From Shouchella clausii (GTDB taxonomy: Bacteria; Bacillota; Bacilli; Bacillales; Bacillaceae_D), in the NCBI RefSeq assembly GCF_001598215.1, contig NZ_BCXJ01000002.1, forward strand, positions 124,001-188,000: 64,000 nucleotides of DNA, written 5' to 3'. The number at the start of each line of letters is the position of its first letter. The first letter of the stretch is position 1. The notes under the pieces were generated by a model that saw nothing but the letters and a program-made list of their open reading frames with translations, made no database searches and was not told the origin of the DNA. Made by a program: the position numbers and the translations under genes. This document shows, in pieces, positions 45,399 through 56,176 of the stretch.

Positions 45399-45814
45399 GA
45401 ACGAGCGCTCCTTCATTTTTTCTCTAGTAACATCGATGACATGATTTAGGAACAAGACGACAAACAAAAAAATGCTTACCCTTTATGAAATTGATCAAAT
45501 CGTCTATTCTCCCCAATAAAAACTGCTTAATTGTCTATACTAGGCAATAAAACGAGTTATTATTATCACTTTACTATATCATAATATCACATATTCAAAC
45601 AGTTTTTTGCTATCATCTGTGATTCTTCCTCTATTTTTCCGTTTCTAACTGGGGGGAAATGTTGGTTCTAGGAAACATTGTTCCATAAAAGCCATAGTGC
45701 TGCGAGCAGGGAAACATGTTGCTGTAGACCCACTCGCTACCTGTTTGGTAGGATAAAGAAACGCAAAGAAACATATTTTTTGCATGATATTTTTTGGAGA
45801 AAGGGTTAGCCTTG
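45399..45814. other. 416-bp divergent intergenic region
   Basis: AT-rich spacer between ilvE and mneP. No T-box, riboswitch or gene was recognised. Confidence 0.5.
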
Positions 45815-46693
45815 ATGAAACGATATGAAGAATTAAAAAAAGGGGAATCTGGCGCATGGCTTAGTATAGGCGCTTATATCTTTTTGGCTGCGGTAAAGCT
45901 GACGGTCGGTTATTTGTTTTTTTCGCAAGCGCTCGTCGCTGATGGATACAACAATGCTTCTGACATTATTATTTCTATTGCTGTTTTAATTGGCTTGCGC
46001 ATTTCCCAAAAGCCGCCTGACAAAGACCATCCCTATGGCCATTTTCGCGCGGAGCATATTTCGGCTTTGTTGGCAGCATTCTTGATGGCAATTATTGGCA
46101 TTCAAGTGTTAATCGAGGCAGGAACGACCCTTCTTAGCGCAAATGAAACAGAGGCGCCAAGCATGGTCGCTGCATGGACAGCGGCAGGGGGCACGGTCAT
46201 CATGTTTTTTGTCTATCGCTACAATAAACAGCTCGCTGAAAAGATCAATAGCCAAGCTCTCGCTGCCGCCGCTCAAGACAATAAAAACGATGCACTCGTC
46301 AGTTTAGGGGCGCTCATCGGCATTATCGCTTCCCATTTCCATTTAGGCTGGCTTGATTCATTGACTGCGTTGCTGATTGGCCTTATTATTTGCTATACAG
46401 CTTGGACCATTTTTAGAGACGCCACCCACTCATTAACCGATGGCTTTGATGAAGAGATGCTTGAAGTGTACAGAAATACAATTGAGGAAAATGAGCAAGT
46501 CCATCTATTAAAAATGGTAAAAGCACGCCAAGTTGGCAGTTCTGTTTATGCCGATGTAACGATTGAAGTAAAACCTACTTTAACGGTAAAAGATAGCCAC
46601 GACATTGCGGACCAAATCGAACGAGATTTGCGAACAAAGCATAACATTCTTCATACCACTGTGCACATCGAACCGAAAAAAGATGATAAATAA
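45815..46693 (+). CDS. mneP: CDF family manganese exporter, MneP (YeaB)-like
   Basis: 292 residues, six helices plus a cytosolic C-terminal domain. The first metal motif is ALVADGYNNASD and the second QDNKNDALVS; DKDHPYGHFRAEH lies between. These phrases match B. subtilis MneP (YeaB), a Mn2+ exporter, more than zinc CzcD proteins. ATG 45815 has GGAGAAAGGG upstream. Monocistronic with a terminator. Confidence 0.88.
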   Translation: MKRYEELKKGESGAWLSIGAYIFLAAVKLTVGYLFFSQALVADGYNNASDIIISIAVLIGLRISQKPPDKDHPYGHFRAEHISALLAAFLMAIIGIQVLIEAGTTLLSANETEAPSMVAAWTAAGGTVIMFFVYRYNKQLAEKINSQALAAAAQDNKNDALVSLGALIGIIASHFHLGWLDSLTALLIGLIICYTAWTIFRDATHSLTDGFDEEMLEVYRNTIEENEQVHLLKMVKARQVGSSVYADVTIEVKPTLTVKDSHDIADQIERDLRTKHNILHTTVHIEPKKDDK

Positions 46694-46707
46694 AGAGAAC
46701 AGAGAAA

Positions 46708-46733
46708 AAGGAAGCGCAGTGCGCTTCCTTTAG
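46708..46733 (+). terminator. Terminator of mneP
   Basis: AAGGAAGCGC/GCGCTTCCTT stem with a short T-run. Confidence 0.75.
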
Positions 46734-46963
46734 AAGTATGGTCTTTTGGCGCAGCGCTACGAATAATGAACTTCACTCAAAGTATTTTTATATGCCACTT
46801 AACTTTGGTTTGGAAGAATGGGCGCTATTTATACTTAGCATACATTGTTTTTAAATTGAATTGTAGGTCCCTTGTATCTGACTCCGTTCCTTCAGAAACC
46901 TCTTATTCTCAGCTTGTAACGTAGATAATGGAGTGTGGCACATTCGGTTGAATGTCTTTCGAT

Positions 46964-48421
<1,458 letters not shown>

Positions 48422-48462
48422 CTATCGTAGTCTAGCAGGAACTCTAAAAAGCTTCTGCCAGA

Positions 48463-49410
48463 CTATTTATTTTCTTTGCTAGTAAAAAAGTGATATAAAG
48501 CACCATATAAGTTTGCATCATTTTGGAAGTGACAGGCGACAACATTAGGTTGTACATTGTGTAATGGATTCGTTTCAATGATTTCATCCATCGCCCGTTG
48601 AATGCGTTCCACAAGGATTGGCTGAGCACTGACTCCGCCACCAATCGCTATTTTCTCAGGATCTAGTATATATTGCATATTTAGAACGAGGGCCGCTATC
48701 TGTGTACAGAAATCATCAAAGATTGCCATCGCTTCTTCGTCCCCATTGTTGATATACTCAAATACAGCCAGCCCATCCGTGTGGTCTTCAAGCTGCTTTA
48801 ACTCAGCAATTTGTTTCACCATTTCCACCGCAGAACATTCCAAGCCGACAAATCGAGCTTCCTTCGTCGCTGGGTTTACTTCGCTCATCACATAACTCAC
48901 TTCACCAGCTGATAGATTGACTCCCCGATGAAGCTTGCGATCGAGAATGATTCCTCCTCCTACACCACTTCCTAATACGAGAATGACGGAATCATCTACA
49001 TCTTTTACACTGCCCAGCCATAATTCAGCTAAGGCAGCACATTTCCCGTCATTCTCCATGAAAACATCTTTAGCGTATCGATTCCTGATGATTTCGACTA
49101 CATTTACTTCATGTAAAAACGGAAATGATCCTCCATTGTAAATAACTCCGCTTTCCACATCAATCGTTCCTGGACAGCTCATCGCAATTCCTTTTATATT
49201 TGCCAGGTCTTGATTATCAATGATAGAGAAAAGCGTATTTATCAATTCCTCCAGCTGCTTTTTGGCATCTGGATTTTCCTCTCCTGTTAGAACACGACCA
49301 ATTGCATTTGTCTTTGGAGTAGGTACTTTACTCTTTTCAATCATTTTCCCCGCAGCATCCATTAATGCATGCTTAATAAATGTCCCACCAATATCAATTA
49401 CTAAATACAT
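48463..49410 (-). CDS. ROK family kinase, probable beta-glucoside kinase
   Basis: 315 residues, actin-like ATPase fold. LVIDIGGTFIKHAL is the phosphate-1 motif, MENDGKCAALAELWLG holds the catalytic Asp, and VLGSGVGGGIILD the ROK signature. The usual ROK zinc motif CxCGxxGC is not visible (only GLECSAVEMV), as in BglK-like kinases. Position between a GPH importer and a phospho-beta-glucosidase points to beta-glucoside phosphorylation (inference). AGGAGAATGG precedes the ATG. Confidence 0.85.
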   Translation of the reverse strand: MYLVIDIGGTFIKHALMDAAGKMIEKSKVPTPKTNAIGRVLTGEENPDAKKQLEELINTLFSIIDNQDLANIKGIAMSCPGTIDVESGVIYNGGSFPFLHEVNVVEIIRNRYAKDVFMENDGKCAALAELWLGSVKDVDDSVILVLGSGVGGGIILDRKLHRGVNLSAGEVSYVMSEVNPATKEARFVGLECSAVEMVKQIAELKQLEDHTDGLAVFEYINNGDEEAMAIFDDFCTQIAALVLNMQYILDPEKIAIGGGVSAQPILVERIQRAMDEIIETNPLHNVQPNVVACHFQNDANLYGALYHFFTSKENK

Positions 49411-49451
49411 ACGCCATTCTCCTATTTGTGAGTGGAATCAAAAAGCTGCTC

Positions 49452-50843
49452 TTAGCTTTGTGCTCTTCTCGCTTCCAGCTCGGCTATAATTTCTTCATGT
49501 GGTTTCTCCCACTTGTAAAATATCATTAAAATAAATAATATAACACCTAAAATCACCGGAACCCATATATAACTGAATGCAATCATATTTAGTGACGTTG
49601 CCGTTTGAGCTGTGCCGGCCACATAACCACCTGCTGCAAGCAACCAAGCTGGGAGTGCACCACCGAGCCCTGATCCTAGTTTAATACCGATCCCCGCAGC
49701 AGATACAAGTAAACCTTGCGCCCGGACACCTGACTTCCATTCACCGTAATCTACGGTATCCGCCATTATCGCAAATAATAAACCTGCCGGCAATCCTAAA
49801 CCTATTCCCCCAATAACCGTCCCAATTGCAATAACTGGTATACTTTGACCACCTAAATAGATAACGATTTGTCCAACAATACTAATTAGGGCACCAATCA
49901 TAATCACGCTTCTCTTAGAAAGTGTCTTTGTTAGAAATGGTACGATTAGAATTCCGATAATTGTAACCATTCCCAGAGAGTTGATTAATGATATTGCTTC
50001 TGGTTTCTCAATATAATACGTAATGTAGTAGATTGCTGCCGATAATTTCGTTATATACATCATAAAGAATACAAGACCAAGTAAAGAAACGATAATCCAC
50101 GGGTGGTTTCCTTTAATTGCTTTGACACTTTCTTTTAATGGGATCGATTCTACTTTGCCTGATGCAGCTTGTACTCTTTCCTTCGTACCGAAAAAGGTTA
50201 TCAGGAATAGAATTAATCCAATGACTGCAAAGAGAGTCATCGTATAGAAAAAACCTTTTTGTTGATCTCCTGCTCCAAGGTACGCTACGAGTCCAAGTAA
50301 GCTCATATTTACAATTAGCCCACCTAATTGGCCACCAATCATACGGTACGTATTTGCTACTGTTCTTTCTTGAACATTACTTGTCATACTAGGAAGCATT
50401 GTCGCTAACGGGTTATTAACCGCTGCATACAAAACGCTTACAAGAATGTAGAAAATATATGCATAAACTAATTTACCGCCTTCACTTAAATCAGGTCCTA
50501 AAAATAGTGCAATCGCTGATATAGCAAAAGGCACGGAAGCCCATAAAATCCAAGGTCGTGACTTTCCCCATCTCGTATTCGTTTTATCGATCAATATTCC
50601 CAAAATCGGACTATCAACCATATCTACAAAACGAACAACCAACATCAATGTACCGACAGCTGCGGCACCTATCCCAAAGACATCCGTAAAGTAAAACGTT
50701 AGATAAGTCGTAATGACCGTATAAATCAAGTTAGAAGCAAGATCTCCTAAACCATAGCTAATCTTTTCTGACAATGGAAGTTTTTGATTTGTCCCTATTG
50801 AATCCTGGGCATTCTTATCTGACATTTTTTCATTCAACTCCAT
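49452..50843 (-). CDS. GPH family sugar:cation symporter (MFS_2)
   Basis: 463 residues, 12 helices. SEKISYGLGDLASNLIYTVI, FTDVFGIGAAAVGTLMLVVR and FVDMVDSPILGILIDKTNTR WGKSRPWILW (in two pieces) are the glycoside-pentoside-hexuronide family blocks, and the internal ADTVDYGEWKSGVRAQGLL motif is canonical. It probably imports an aryl- or oligo-beta-glucoside. GGGGTG lies before the ATG. First gene of the operon, with two cre-like sites upstream. Confidence 0.9.
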   Translation of the reverse strand: MELNEKMSDKNAQDSIGTNQKLPLSEKISYGLGDLASNLIYTVITTYLTFYFTDVFGIGAAAVGTLMLVVRFVDMVDSPILGILIDKTNTRWGKSRPWILWASVPFAISAIALFLGPDLSEGGKLVYAYIFYILVSVLYAAVNNPLATMLPSMTSNVQERTVANTYRMIGGQLGGLIVNMSLLGLVAYLGAGDQQKGFFYTMTLFAVIGLILFLITFFGTKERVQAASGKVESIPLKESVKAIKGNHPWIIVSLLGLVFFMMYITKLSAAIYYITYYIEKPEAISLINSLGMVTIIGILIVPFLTKTLSKRSVIMIGALISIVGQIVIYLGGQSIPVIAIGTVIGGIGLGLPAGLLFAIMADTVDYGEWKSGVRAQGLLVSAAGIGIKLGSGLGGALPAWLLAAGGYVAGTAQTATSLNMIAFSYIWVPVILGVILFILMIFYKWEKPHEEIIAELEARRAQS

Positions 50844-50904
50844 CTTCGTACACCCCTTGTTTTATTATGCCTAGCCGAAAACAAAATGAAGACTTCCTAA
50901 ATCC

Positions 50905-50918
50905 GGTAAGCGCTTTCC
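50905..50918 (-). promoter_or_regulatory. cre-like site 1 upstream of the GPH operon
   Basis: GGAAAGCGCTTACC (minus), a symmetric site matching the cre core (AANCGNW) with both terminal bases off; 62 nt before the GPH start. Confidence 0.6.
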
Positions 50919-50929
50919 GTGACTTAATT

Positions 50930-50943
50930 ATAAAACGTTTACA
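50930..50943 (-). promoter_or_regulatory. cre-like site 2 upstream of the GPH operon
   Basis: TGTAAACGTTTTAT (minus) matches 12 of 14 cre positions; 25 bp from site 1. Confidence 0.5.
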
Positions 50944-51078
50944 GGTATATTTATGGTATAATTATTTGATAAACGGTAATTATCAACTTATATTATTTAT
51001 AAATCCCACCTAATTATGGTATAATTCTAAGTATAAAGGTATATTAGTTCTTGCTAAGACGAAGGAGTCGATTAACAT

Positions 51079-52275
51079 ATGCAAGATAAACACTTTCAAA
51101 TTGCTTGTAAGTTAGTTTATAATGCCTCAACCATTCCAATTTTATTGTTTAATAAAGATCAAGAGATTGTCTGGACTTCTATGAGTAAACACACTTCTAT
51201 ACTCGAACAAAAACAAATGCCACAAAGTTTAGTCAATGAACTTTTTTCGATAAAAGACGATCGTCCCATCCAATTAGCTTATGTAAATTCCCAAAAAGAC
51301 AAAATTGTATTAATCCCTTACCCCTACAATCCAACTAAACTACTTGTATTTTGGCCAAATGTTGAAATATATTTTTCAACAAACTATCGGAGAGAACAGG
51401 AGGAAAATCCTCCCCTTGAATTTGATACAAACACACTTTTGAATACAGCTATTTTGCTTTACTACATTTTGTATGGTGAACAGCTTTCCATCAATGACGT
51501 CATTAAGGAAAACCAAGATTTAAACACCGCCCTGACACCAGATATCATTGAGTTGAAGATTGTGGAGCAAAGGAAGAATAACGTTTATCATAATTCATAC
51601 CTTCTTGAAAAACAGTTATTTAGCGCCATCAAGCTTGGCAATAAACAAAAAATGATCCAATATATGCAAATTCATTCAGACGGCGGAGTTTATGGGACAC
51701 TCTCCAAAAATGATTCCTTAAGAAGCAGAAAGAATTTAATTATTACGGCGATTACTTTAGCAACTAGAGCAGCGATTGATGGGGGTCTTTATCCTGAAGT
51801 TGCCTATAATCTGAGTGATTCTTATATTCAACATATCGAGGAATTAAATTATATTGATTCAACAAATAAACTGATGGAGGAAATTTTTATTGATTTTATC
51901 GAAAGGGTAGTTAGAAGTAATCGTTCCAACTATTCGAAGCCGATTACTATTTGCCAGGAATATATTTTCAACCATCTTTATGAGGATTTAGCCGTTGAAA
52001 CAATTGCTTCTCATCTCAATTTAAGTCCCTCTTACCTCTCGAGTAAATTTAAAGAGGAGACTGGAATTACATTGAAAAAATTTATTCAACAGCAAAGGAT
52101 AGAGGAGGCAAAAAGATTAATTGTGTTCTCCGATTTGAGTTTAAGTGATATTAGTTCCTTGTTAAACTTTTTTGACCAGAGTTACTTTGTAAAGGTTTTC
52201 AAAAAATATACTGGTCAAACGCCTAAAAATTTCAGAGATAAAGTCATCATTAGTAATCCTAGTAACTCTGAATGA
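51079..52275 (+). CDS. AraC family regulator of the beta-glucoside operon
   Basis: 398 residues. The first 290 residues form an uncharacterised sensor/helical region (KLVYNASTIPILLFNKDQEI ... KLGNKQKMIQYMQIHSDG), and the C-terminus is a double HTH (LAVETIASHLNLSPSYLSSK ... LSDISSLLNFFDQSYFVKVF, then KKYTGQTPKNFRD). The gene is divergent from the GPH-ROK-GH1 operon and shares its regulatory region, so it probably controls it. GAAGGAG lies before the ATG. Confidence 0.87.
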   Translation: MQDKHFQIACKLVYNASTIPILLFNKDQEIVWTSMSKHTSILEQKQMPQSLVNELFSIKDDRPIQLAYVNSQKDKIVLIPYPYNPTKLLVFWPNVEIYFSTNYRREQEENPPLEFDTNTLLNTAILLYYILYGEQLSINDVIKENQDLNTALTPDIIELKIVEQRKNNVYHNSYLLEKQLFSAIKLGNKQKMIQYMQIHSDGGVYGTLSKNDSLRSRKNLIITAITLATRAAIDGGLYPEVAYNLSDSYIQHIEELNYIDSTNKLMEEIFIDFIERVVRSNRSNYSKPITICQEYIFNHLYEDLAVETIASHLNLSPSYLSSKFKEETGITLKKFIQQQRIEEAKRLIVFSDLSLSDISSLLNFFDQSYFVKVFKKYTGQTPKNFRDKVIISNPSNSE

Positions 52276-52294
52276 TCTTTCATTATAATCAAAT

Positions 52295-52332
52295 AGCCTG
52301 TATGAATTTCTAAGATGAAATTCATACAGGCT
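52295..52332. terminator. 16-bp perfect hairpin after the AraC gene
   Basis: AGCCTGTATGAATTTC, a 6-nt loop, then its exact complement. There is no T-run, so termination is probable but not certain. Confidence 0.6.
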
Positions 52333-52433
52333 GGTTAATCCTACAGTCCCTATTTCCGAATAAAATAAGTCGGTGTGCAGCTCCATGCAATCGTTCTACA
52401 CTGTGATATCAGCGAAACTGACATGTGTGCACG

Positions 52434-52562
52434 CTACATGATTGAAGGAAACCTGCACTTAGGAGAGGTCCCCAATACGTCAAATCCATGTATGGTTGAT
52501 TGCTCCGTTATAAGTGGAAAAGTCTTCTGCACAGGCATTTCAGCAAAAGTCACTTTGTCCAC
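52434..52562 (-). other. Possible 42-codon remnant after the DUF5605 gene
   Basis: An open frame starting at GTG reads VDKVTFAEMPVQKTFPLITE, then QSTIHGFDVLGTSPKCRF and stops. A GGAAGGG site lies upstream, but the nearby ATG is in another frame and closes after eight codons. It looks like the head of a truncated next gene in the operon; the family is not recognised. Confidence 0.3.
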
Positions 52563-52570
52563 TCATCTAA

Positions 52571-54097
52571 TCACCCTTCCTTATATAATCTCAGGGCCAA
52601 GTACGGCTGTTGTGGTAATGAAATGCGTGTCCCGCGATCGATCCTTCCTTCCAATGGAGTAATAGTCATATTCCACGTGTCGATAAGCTCCCCTGTAAAC
52701 GAAACATTTTCTGGAAGAAAATCGAGTATTTTAAAGGCTGGTTGGCTGTCACGAAAATAAACAAGAACATAGGAATCATTTGAAATTCCTGCCACCAATT
52801 CCCAGTGAGAGCTGTCCGCACCAAGTGGTTTTAACCGTTTAGGCTCCCCTTCTTCGATTATTTCCTTCAAGAAAGCGATTTTTTCTTGGCTTTTTCCTTT
52901 TAGCTTGCCCCCATGAGACCACCAAATAACATTTTCTTCATCTATATACGTTTCTCCATGCGTTACATAAGCGCCTTGTACAACACCTTCCCAGAAATGC
53001 TTCACCATATTTTCCGCCGTCATATTTCCCCAACCATTACTTAAATTCCCTTCATAACGGCATTCATCAATCATAATTGGTTTATTATATTTCTCTAACC
53101 AGCTTGGTATATAAAATAAAACATCATGCTGGATACTAACATGGCTAATATTCAGATTTGCATGGTCATACCAGTGACTGGAATCAAAATAATGAATCGG
53201 AGGATGATGCCAATTATGAATCGAAATCGGATGGTTATATACATCTTCTTCCATGACACATTGAATTAAATCTTCCCAATCTTCCTTTTTCTTCTGTTTC
53301 GCCATTTCCATTAGGTCATATTCGTTCGCCATCGCCCACCAAATATTGCTGTAAGCACTCAATCTTGCAATGATATATTGTAAGTAGCGGATATCATTTT
53401 CCTTTCCCATGGAAGCAAAGCCCCAATGGTCGTATGGATGGAATAAGATTAGATCGACTTGGATATTTAATTCTTTCAACGTTTGGATTTGTCGATCTAA
53501 TCGTTGGAAAAATTCTAGGTTGAATACCTCAAAGTTGAAGTCACTTTCTGTCACTGTCCATTCAGAAAAATCAAATGCCCCAGAAAAAAGCTTCGTTTGC
53601 TCGCCCTCGTATGGATAAATTTCCGGTTCATCCGTATTAAATTCATAGTATTTTGGGAATACACACATCCTAATCTTATTAAATGGCGACCCTTTCAATG
53701 TTTCAAGCGTTTGTTGCTGCAATTCTTCTGACTGATGTATCCAAGCATACGCGGTTGTTCCAAATGGATAGAAAGGTGTGCCATCTGCATAAGCAAAATG
53801 GGTTCCATCAGCGACATAAACGGGACCATGATTCTCTTTCTTTTGTTCCACACAGGAAATCGTCCCACTCTGTCCATCCAACTCCGGCTGATTGCTCATC
53901 GTCCGGTAAGACCATTCTCCCACTTGATCTGGCATAAAGCGGACTTTATATTTTCCTTCCCCATCATAGAAGCCGCGGATAATCACCTCTTTCTCATTAC
54001 ATGAAAAAGTCGCTTTCAATTCTGTATCCAAAAATGGATTTTCAGTTTCCTGGCCAGCAAATGTCAATTCAACCATTTCCCAACGTTCAGTTTGCAT
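52571..54097 (-). CDS. DUF5060/DUF4038/DUF5605 glycoside hydrolase-like protein
   Basis: 508 residues, three parts. DUF5060 beta-sandwich at about 8-90 (FLDTELKATFSCNEKEVIIR GFYDGEGKYKVRF in two pieces). DUF4038 TIM barrel at 95-400 (PFYPFGTTAYAWIHQSEELQ, IRMCVFPKYYEFNT, DLILFHPYDHWGFASM, the NEYD motif in WWAMANEYDLME, and IMIDECRYEG), with Glu in NEY and DEC as likely catalytic residues. DUF5605 sandwich at the end. Resembles GH140 apiosidase-like enzymes. ATG 54097 has AAGGAGG 8 nt upstream. Cytoplasmic: no signal peptide. Confidence 0.87.
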   Translation of the reverse strand: MQTERWEMVELTFAGQETENPFLDTELKATFSCNEKEVIIRGFYDGEGKYKVRFMPDQVGEWSYRTMSNQPELDGQSGTISCVEQKKENHGPVYVADGTHFAYADGTPFYPFGTTAYAWIHQSEELQQQTLETLKGSPFNKIRMCVFPKYYEFNTDEPEIYPYEGEQTKLFSGAFDFSEWTVTESDFNFEVFNLEFFQRLDRQIQTLKELNIQVDLILFHPYDHWGFASMGKENDIRYLQYIIARLSAYSNIWWAMANEYDLMEMAKQKKKEDWEDLIQCVMEEDVYNHPISIHNWHHPPIHYFDSSHWYDHANLNISHVSIQHDVLFYIPSWLEKYNKPIMIDECRYEGNLSNGWGNMTAENMVKHFWEGVVQGAYVTHGETYIDEENVIWWSHGGKLKGKSQEKIAFLKEIIEEGEPKRLKPLGADSSHWELVAGISNDSYVLVYFRDSQPAFKILDFLPENVSFTGELIDTWNMTITPLEGRIDRGTRISLPQQPYLALRLYKEG

Positions 54098-54132
54098 TAT
54101 CTGTTCCTCCTTCTCCATGATGTCTTCTCCTA

Positions 54133-55179
54133 TTATTGAACGTTAAAATGGACTACTTCATGCTCATCGGCACTTTGATAAGTAGCAAATACGAGTTGAA
54201 GTGTTTTCAGATTATCCCTTGCACTCGTCTGAAATTTAGCGCCGGTATTTAAACATTCAATAAAGTGACGCTGCAATTTAATATGACTCTCTTCATAATT
54301 TATTTCAGTATGTTCGACTAAGGTTTCTTCCATACCGTCATTATTGATGAACGTGATCGTTCCATTCTTATAGAGCTTGATTGTTCCCAGATCTCCCTCT
54401 ACAAAAAGCTGTTCTTTATGATCAGGAAGAACCGGTTCACTTAATGCTGTTTCCAGTTCTCTTCTCGTCGCCCAGCTCATATCCATCAAGCCAATGAAGT
54501 CTTCATGAGCAATGGAAATAAAACCGGAATCTTCCCCCTTCACGTATGGACTGATTTGTACATGTTCCGCATAAAGACGTTTCGGTTCGCCAAACAAAAA
54601 TCTCCACGTATCAAACCAATGTACACCCATCTCATAGAAGAGCAGTTTCGGCATATCTCTAAAGAAAGGTTGTGGAAGCGGCTTGGACTCGCCAAATCTT
54701 GGGGAATAAAAATCAGTATGACTATATCGGACAGAATGAATTTTCCCTACCTTCTCTTCCTCTAAAAGGGTTTTGATTTTCTGAAAAGGCTCCAGCCAAC
54801 GCCAATTTTCTGTTACCATCAACCTTACTCCAGCCTCTTCCGCAATGTGAATTATTTTTTTAGCTTCTTCTATACTTCTTGCAAACGGCTTCTGACACAT
54901 AATATGTTTTCCATGCTTTGCCGCAATACCAACTAATTCTACATGTGTTTCTGGTGGGGTGATTATATCGATTACATCAATTTCTGTCGAAGCCAGCATG
55001 TCATTTATGTCTTGGAAGCAAATGTCGTTCGCCAAATTAAATTGCTCTGCTCTTTGCTCTGCCTGCTCAAGATTAAAATCACATATCCCCTCAACTGAAA
55101 CCCCATCTATACTTGTCCATGCATTCAAGTGCTTTTGGGACCAGTAACCCGCTCCGATTACACCTATTTTCCACATATG
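54133..55179 (-). CDS. Gfo/Idh/MocA family oxidoreductase
   Basis: 348 residues. Rossmann motif IGVIGAGYWSQKHLNAW at the N-terminus, the DIITPPETHVELVGIAAKHG loop, and the conserved KHIMCQKPFARSIEEAKKII with the catalytic Lys. The C-terminal domain has ...LLFYEMGVHWFDTWRFLFGE with a conserved His. Such NAD(P) enzymes oxidise sugars or inositols. ATG 55179 is chosen at the conserved start. It lies 35 nt before the DUF5605 gene, so the two work together. Confidence 0.88.
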   Translation of the reverse strand, partial: HMWKIGVIGAGYWSQKHLNAWTSIDGVSVEGICDFNLEQAEQRAEQFNLANDICFQDINDMLASTEIDVIDIITPPETHVELVGIAAKHGKHIMCQKPFARSIEEAKKIIHIAEEAGVRLMVTENWRWLEPFQKIKTLLEEEKVGKIHSVRYSHTDFYSPRFGESKPLPQPFFRDMPKLLFYEMGVHWFDTWRFLFGEPKRLYAEHVQISPYVKGEDSGFISIAHEDFIGLMDMSWATRRELETALSEPVLPDHKEQLFVEGDLGTIKLYKNGTITFINNDGMEETLVEHTEINYEESHIKLQRHFIECLNTGAKFQTSARDNLKTLQLVFATYQSADEHEVVHFNVQ

Positions 55180-55371
55180 CTTCACTTCTCTTTCTGTCTC
55201 ATTCGTCTGTTTTGTTATCCAGCTCTCACTACTACTATGGTTATTTCCAATATCATTCAACGCTTTTTCCTCTGTTCTCCCATCCAAGTAAATATCTCTA
55301 TTGGAAACAATTGTGCCACCATATGTTAATTCACCATCTGAACGTTTAGAGGTTGCATAAGCTCATGGTTT

Positions 55372-55680
55372 TCAAAAAGATGAATAAATCAAATAGTACG
55401 TGTCACCGATTTTTCTAATAGAAGGGGCGTCAAAAAAATTCATGCCCTTCAAAGTCAGTACTTTCCCATGACGTTTATCCGGAAGAATAACACGTGGTGC
55501 TTCTCAACCGTCACCGTAACAGGTTCCAGTTCAATGACCATTCCACCTTCAATGAGTGGCTCTGCTTTTCCTCATAAAATTTACCATTAAATTTGTCATG
55601 ACTTTCATAAATACCATACGGCTCCATCTGGGATATATTCGTAACTAGATAAATAAGGATGATACGCTTGTATGAAAAAG
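55372..55680 (-). pseudogene. GH43-like glycoside hydrolase remnant
   Basis: In different minus-strand frames there are HPYLSSYEYIPDGAVWYL, then GIYESHDKFNGKFYEEKQS, IEGGMVIELEPVTV and finally LKGMNFFDAPSIRKIGDTYY followed by LIYSSF and a stop. The last piece is the GH43 pattern (F.EaPSIRKI..YYLiYSS). Several frameshifts and lost ends leave a non-functional fragment of about 100 codons. Confidence 0.65.
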
Positions 55681-55707
55681 ACCCCTTTCTAAATTAAATC
55701 CTTTTTC

Positions 55708-55721
55708 GGATAGCGCTTTCA
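55708..55721 (-). promoter_or_regulatory. cre-like site before the GH43 remnant
   Basis: TGAAAGCGCTATCC (minus) matches 13 of 14 cre positions. A TTGACA at 55733-55738 (minus) fits a -35 box. It may still control the Gfo/Idh-DUF5605 genes. Confidence 0.6.
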
Positions 55722-56176
55722 TTTTGTTTATATGTCAAATATATACCTTACTTCAAGTATTTAATAGTATTTTTTTATTGTTTTCGGTAAATTTTCAATG
55801 TAATCGTGTTAAAAATTAAAGCTGAAAATAAATTCAGCCTAGACTTTAATACTCTTATTAAAATAATTAACACGCCACAAAATCGTTCAGGAAATTACTT
55901 CCAACCAATCAAAGTGGAAGATACATATTACCTACTGTTTTGGATTTGAGTGCCGAAAAAATCTCAGAAGCGCCATAACGACTAGAATGGTATTCAAACA
56001 CAAAACCCCTGGTCTCCAATACTGGAAGAACCAAGGGCTGAAAAGCTTATTAGAACGTTAGGAACAACTTCGTTCGACTTAGAAAACTGCCGTGTACGGA
56101 ACCTAACGTCGCCTGTACCCCTCGTCTGACAAGCGTTTTTTATCAGTCTGAATGATGTTAACAAACGAATAGCTCG
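55722..56176. other. Intergenic border of the glycoside island
   Basis: AT-rich and without an intact gene. At 56000-56036 a CCC.TGGT/ACCA.GGG hairpin and at 56056-56109 a CGTTAGG...CCTAACG pair enclosing CCGTGTACGG form structured DNA, perhaps a mobile-element end; not identified. Confidence 0.35.

Noticed and set aside
45399-45600. T-box leader before ilvE
   Set aside because: No AGGGTGGNACCGCG-type T-box core could be found.
56000-56109. Insertion sequence end
   Set aside because: Hairpins are present, but no transposase or matching opposite end is seen; kept only as unassigned structure.
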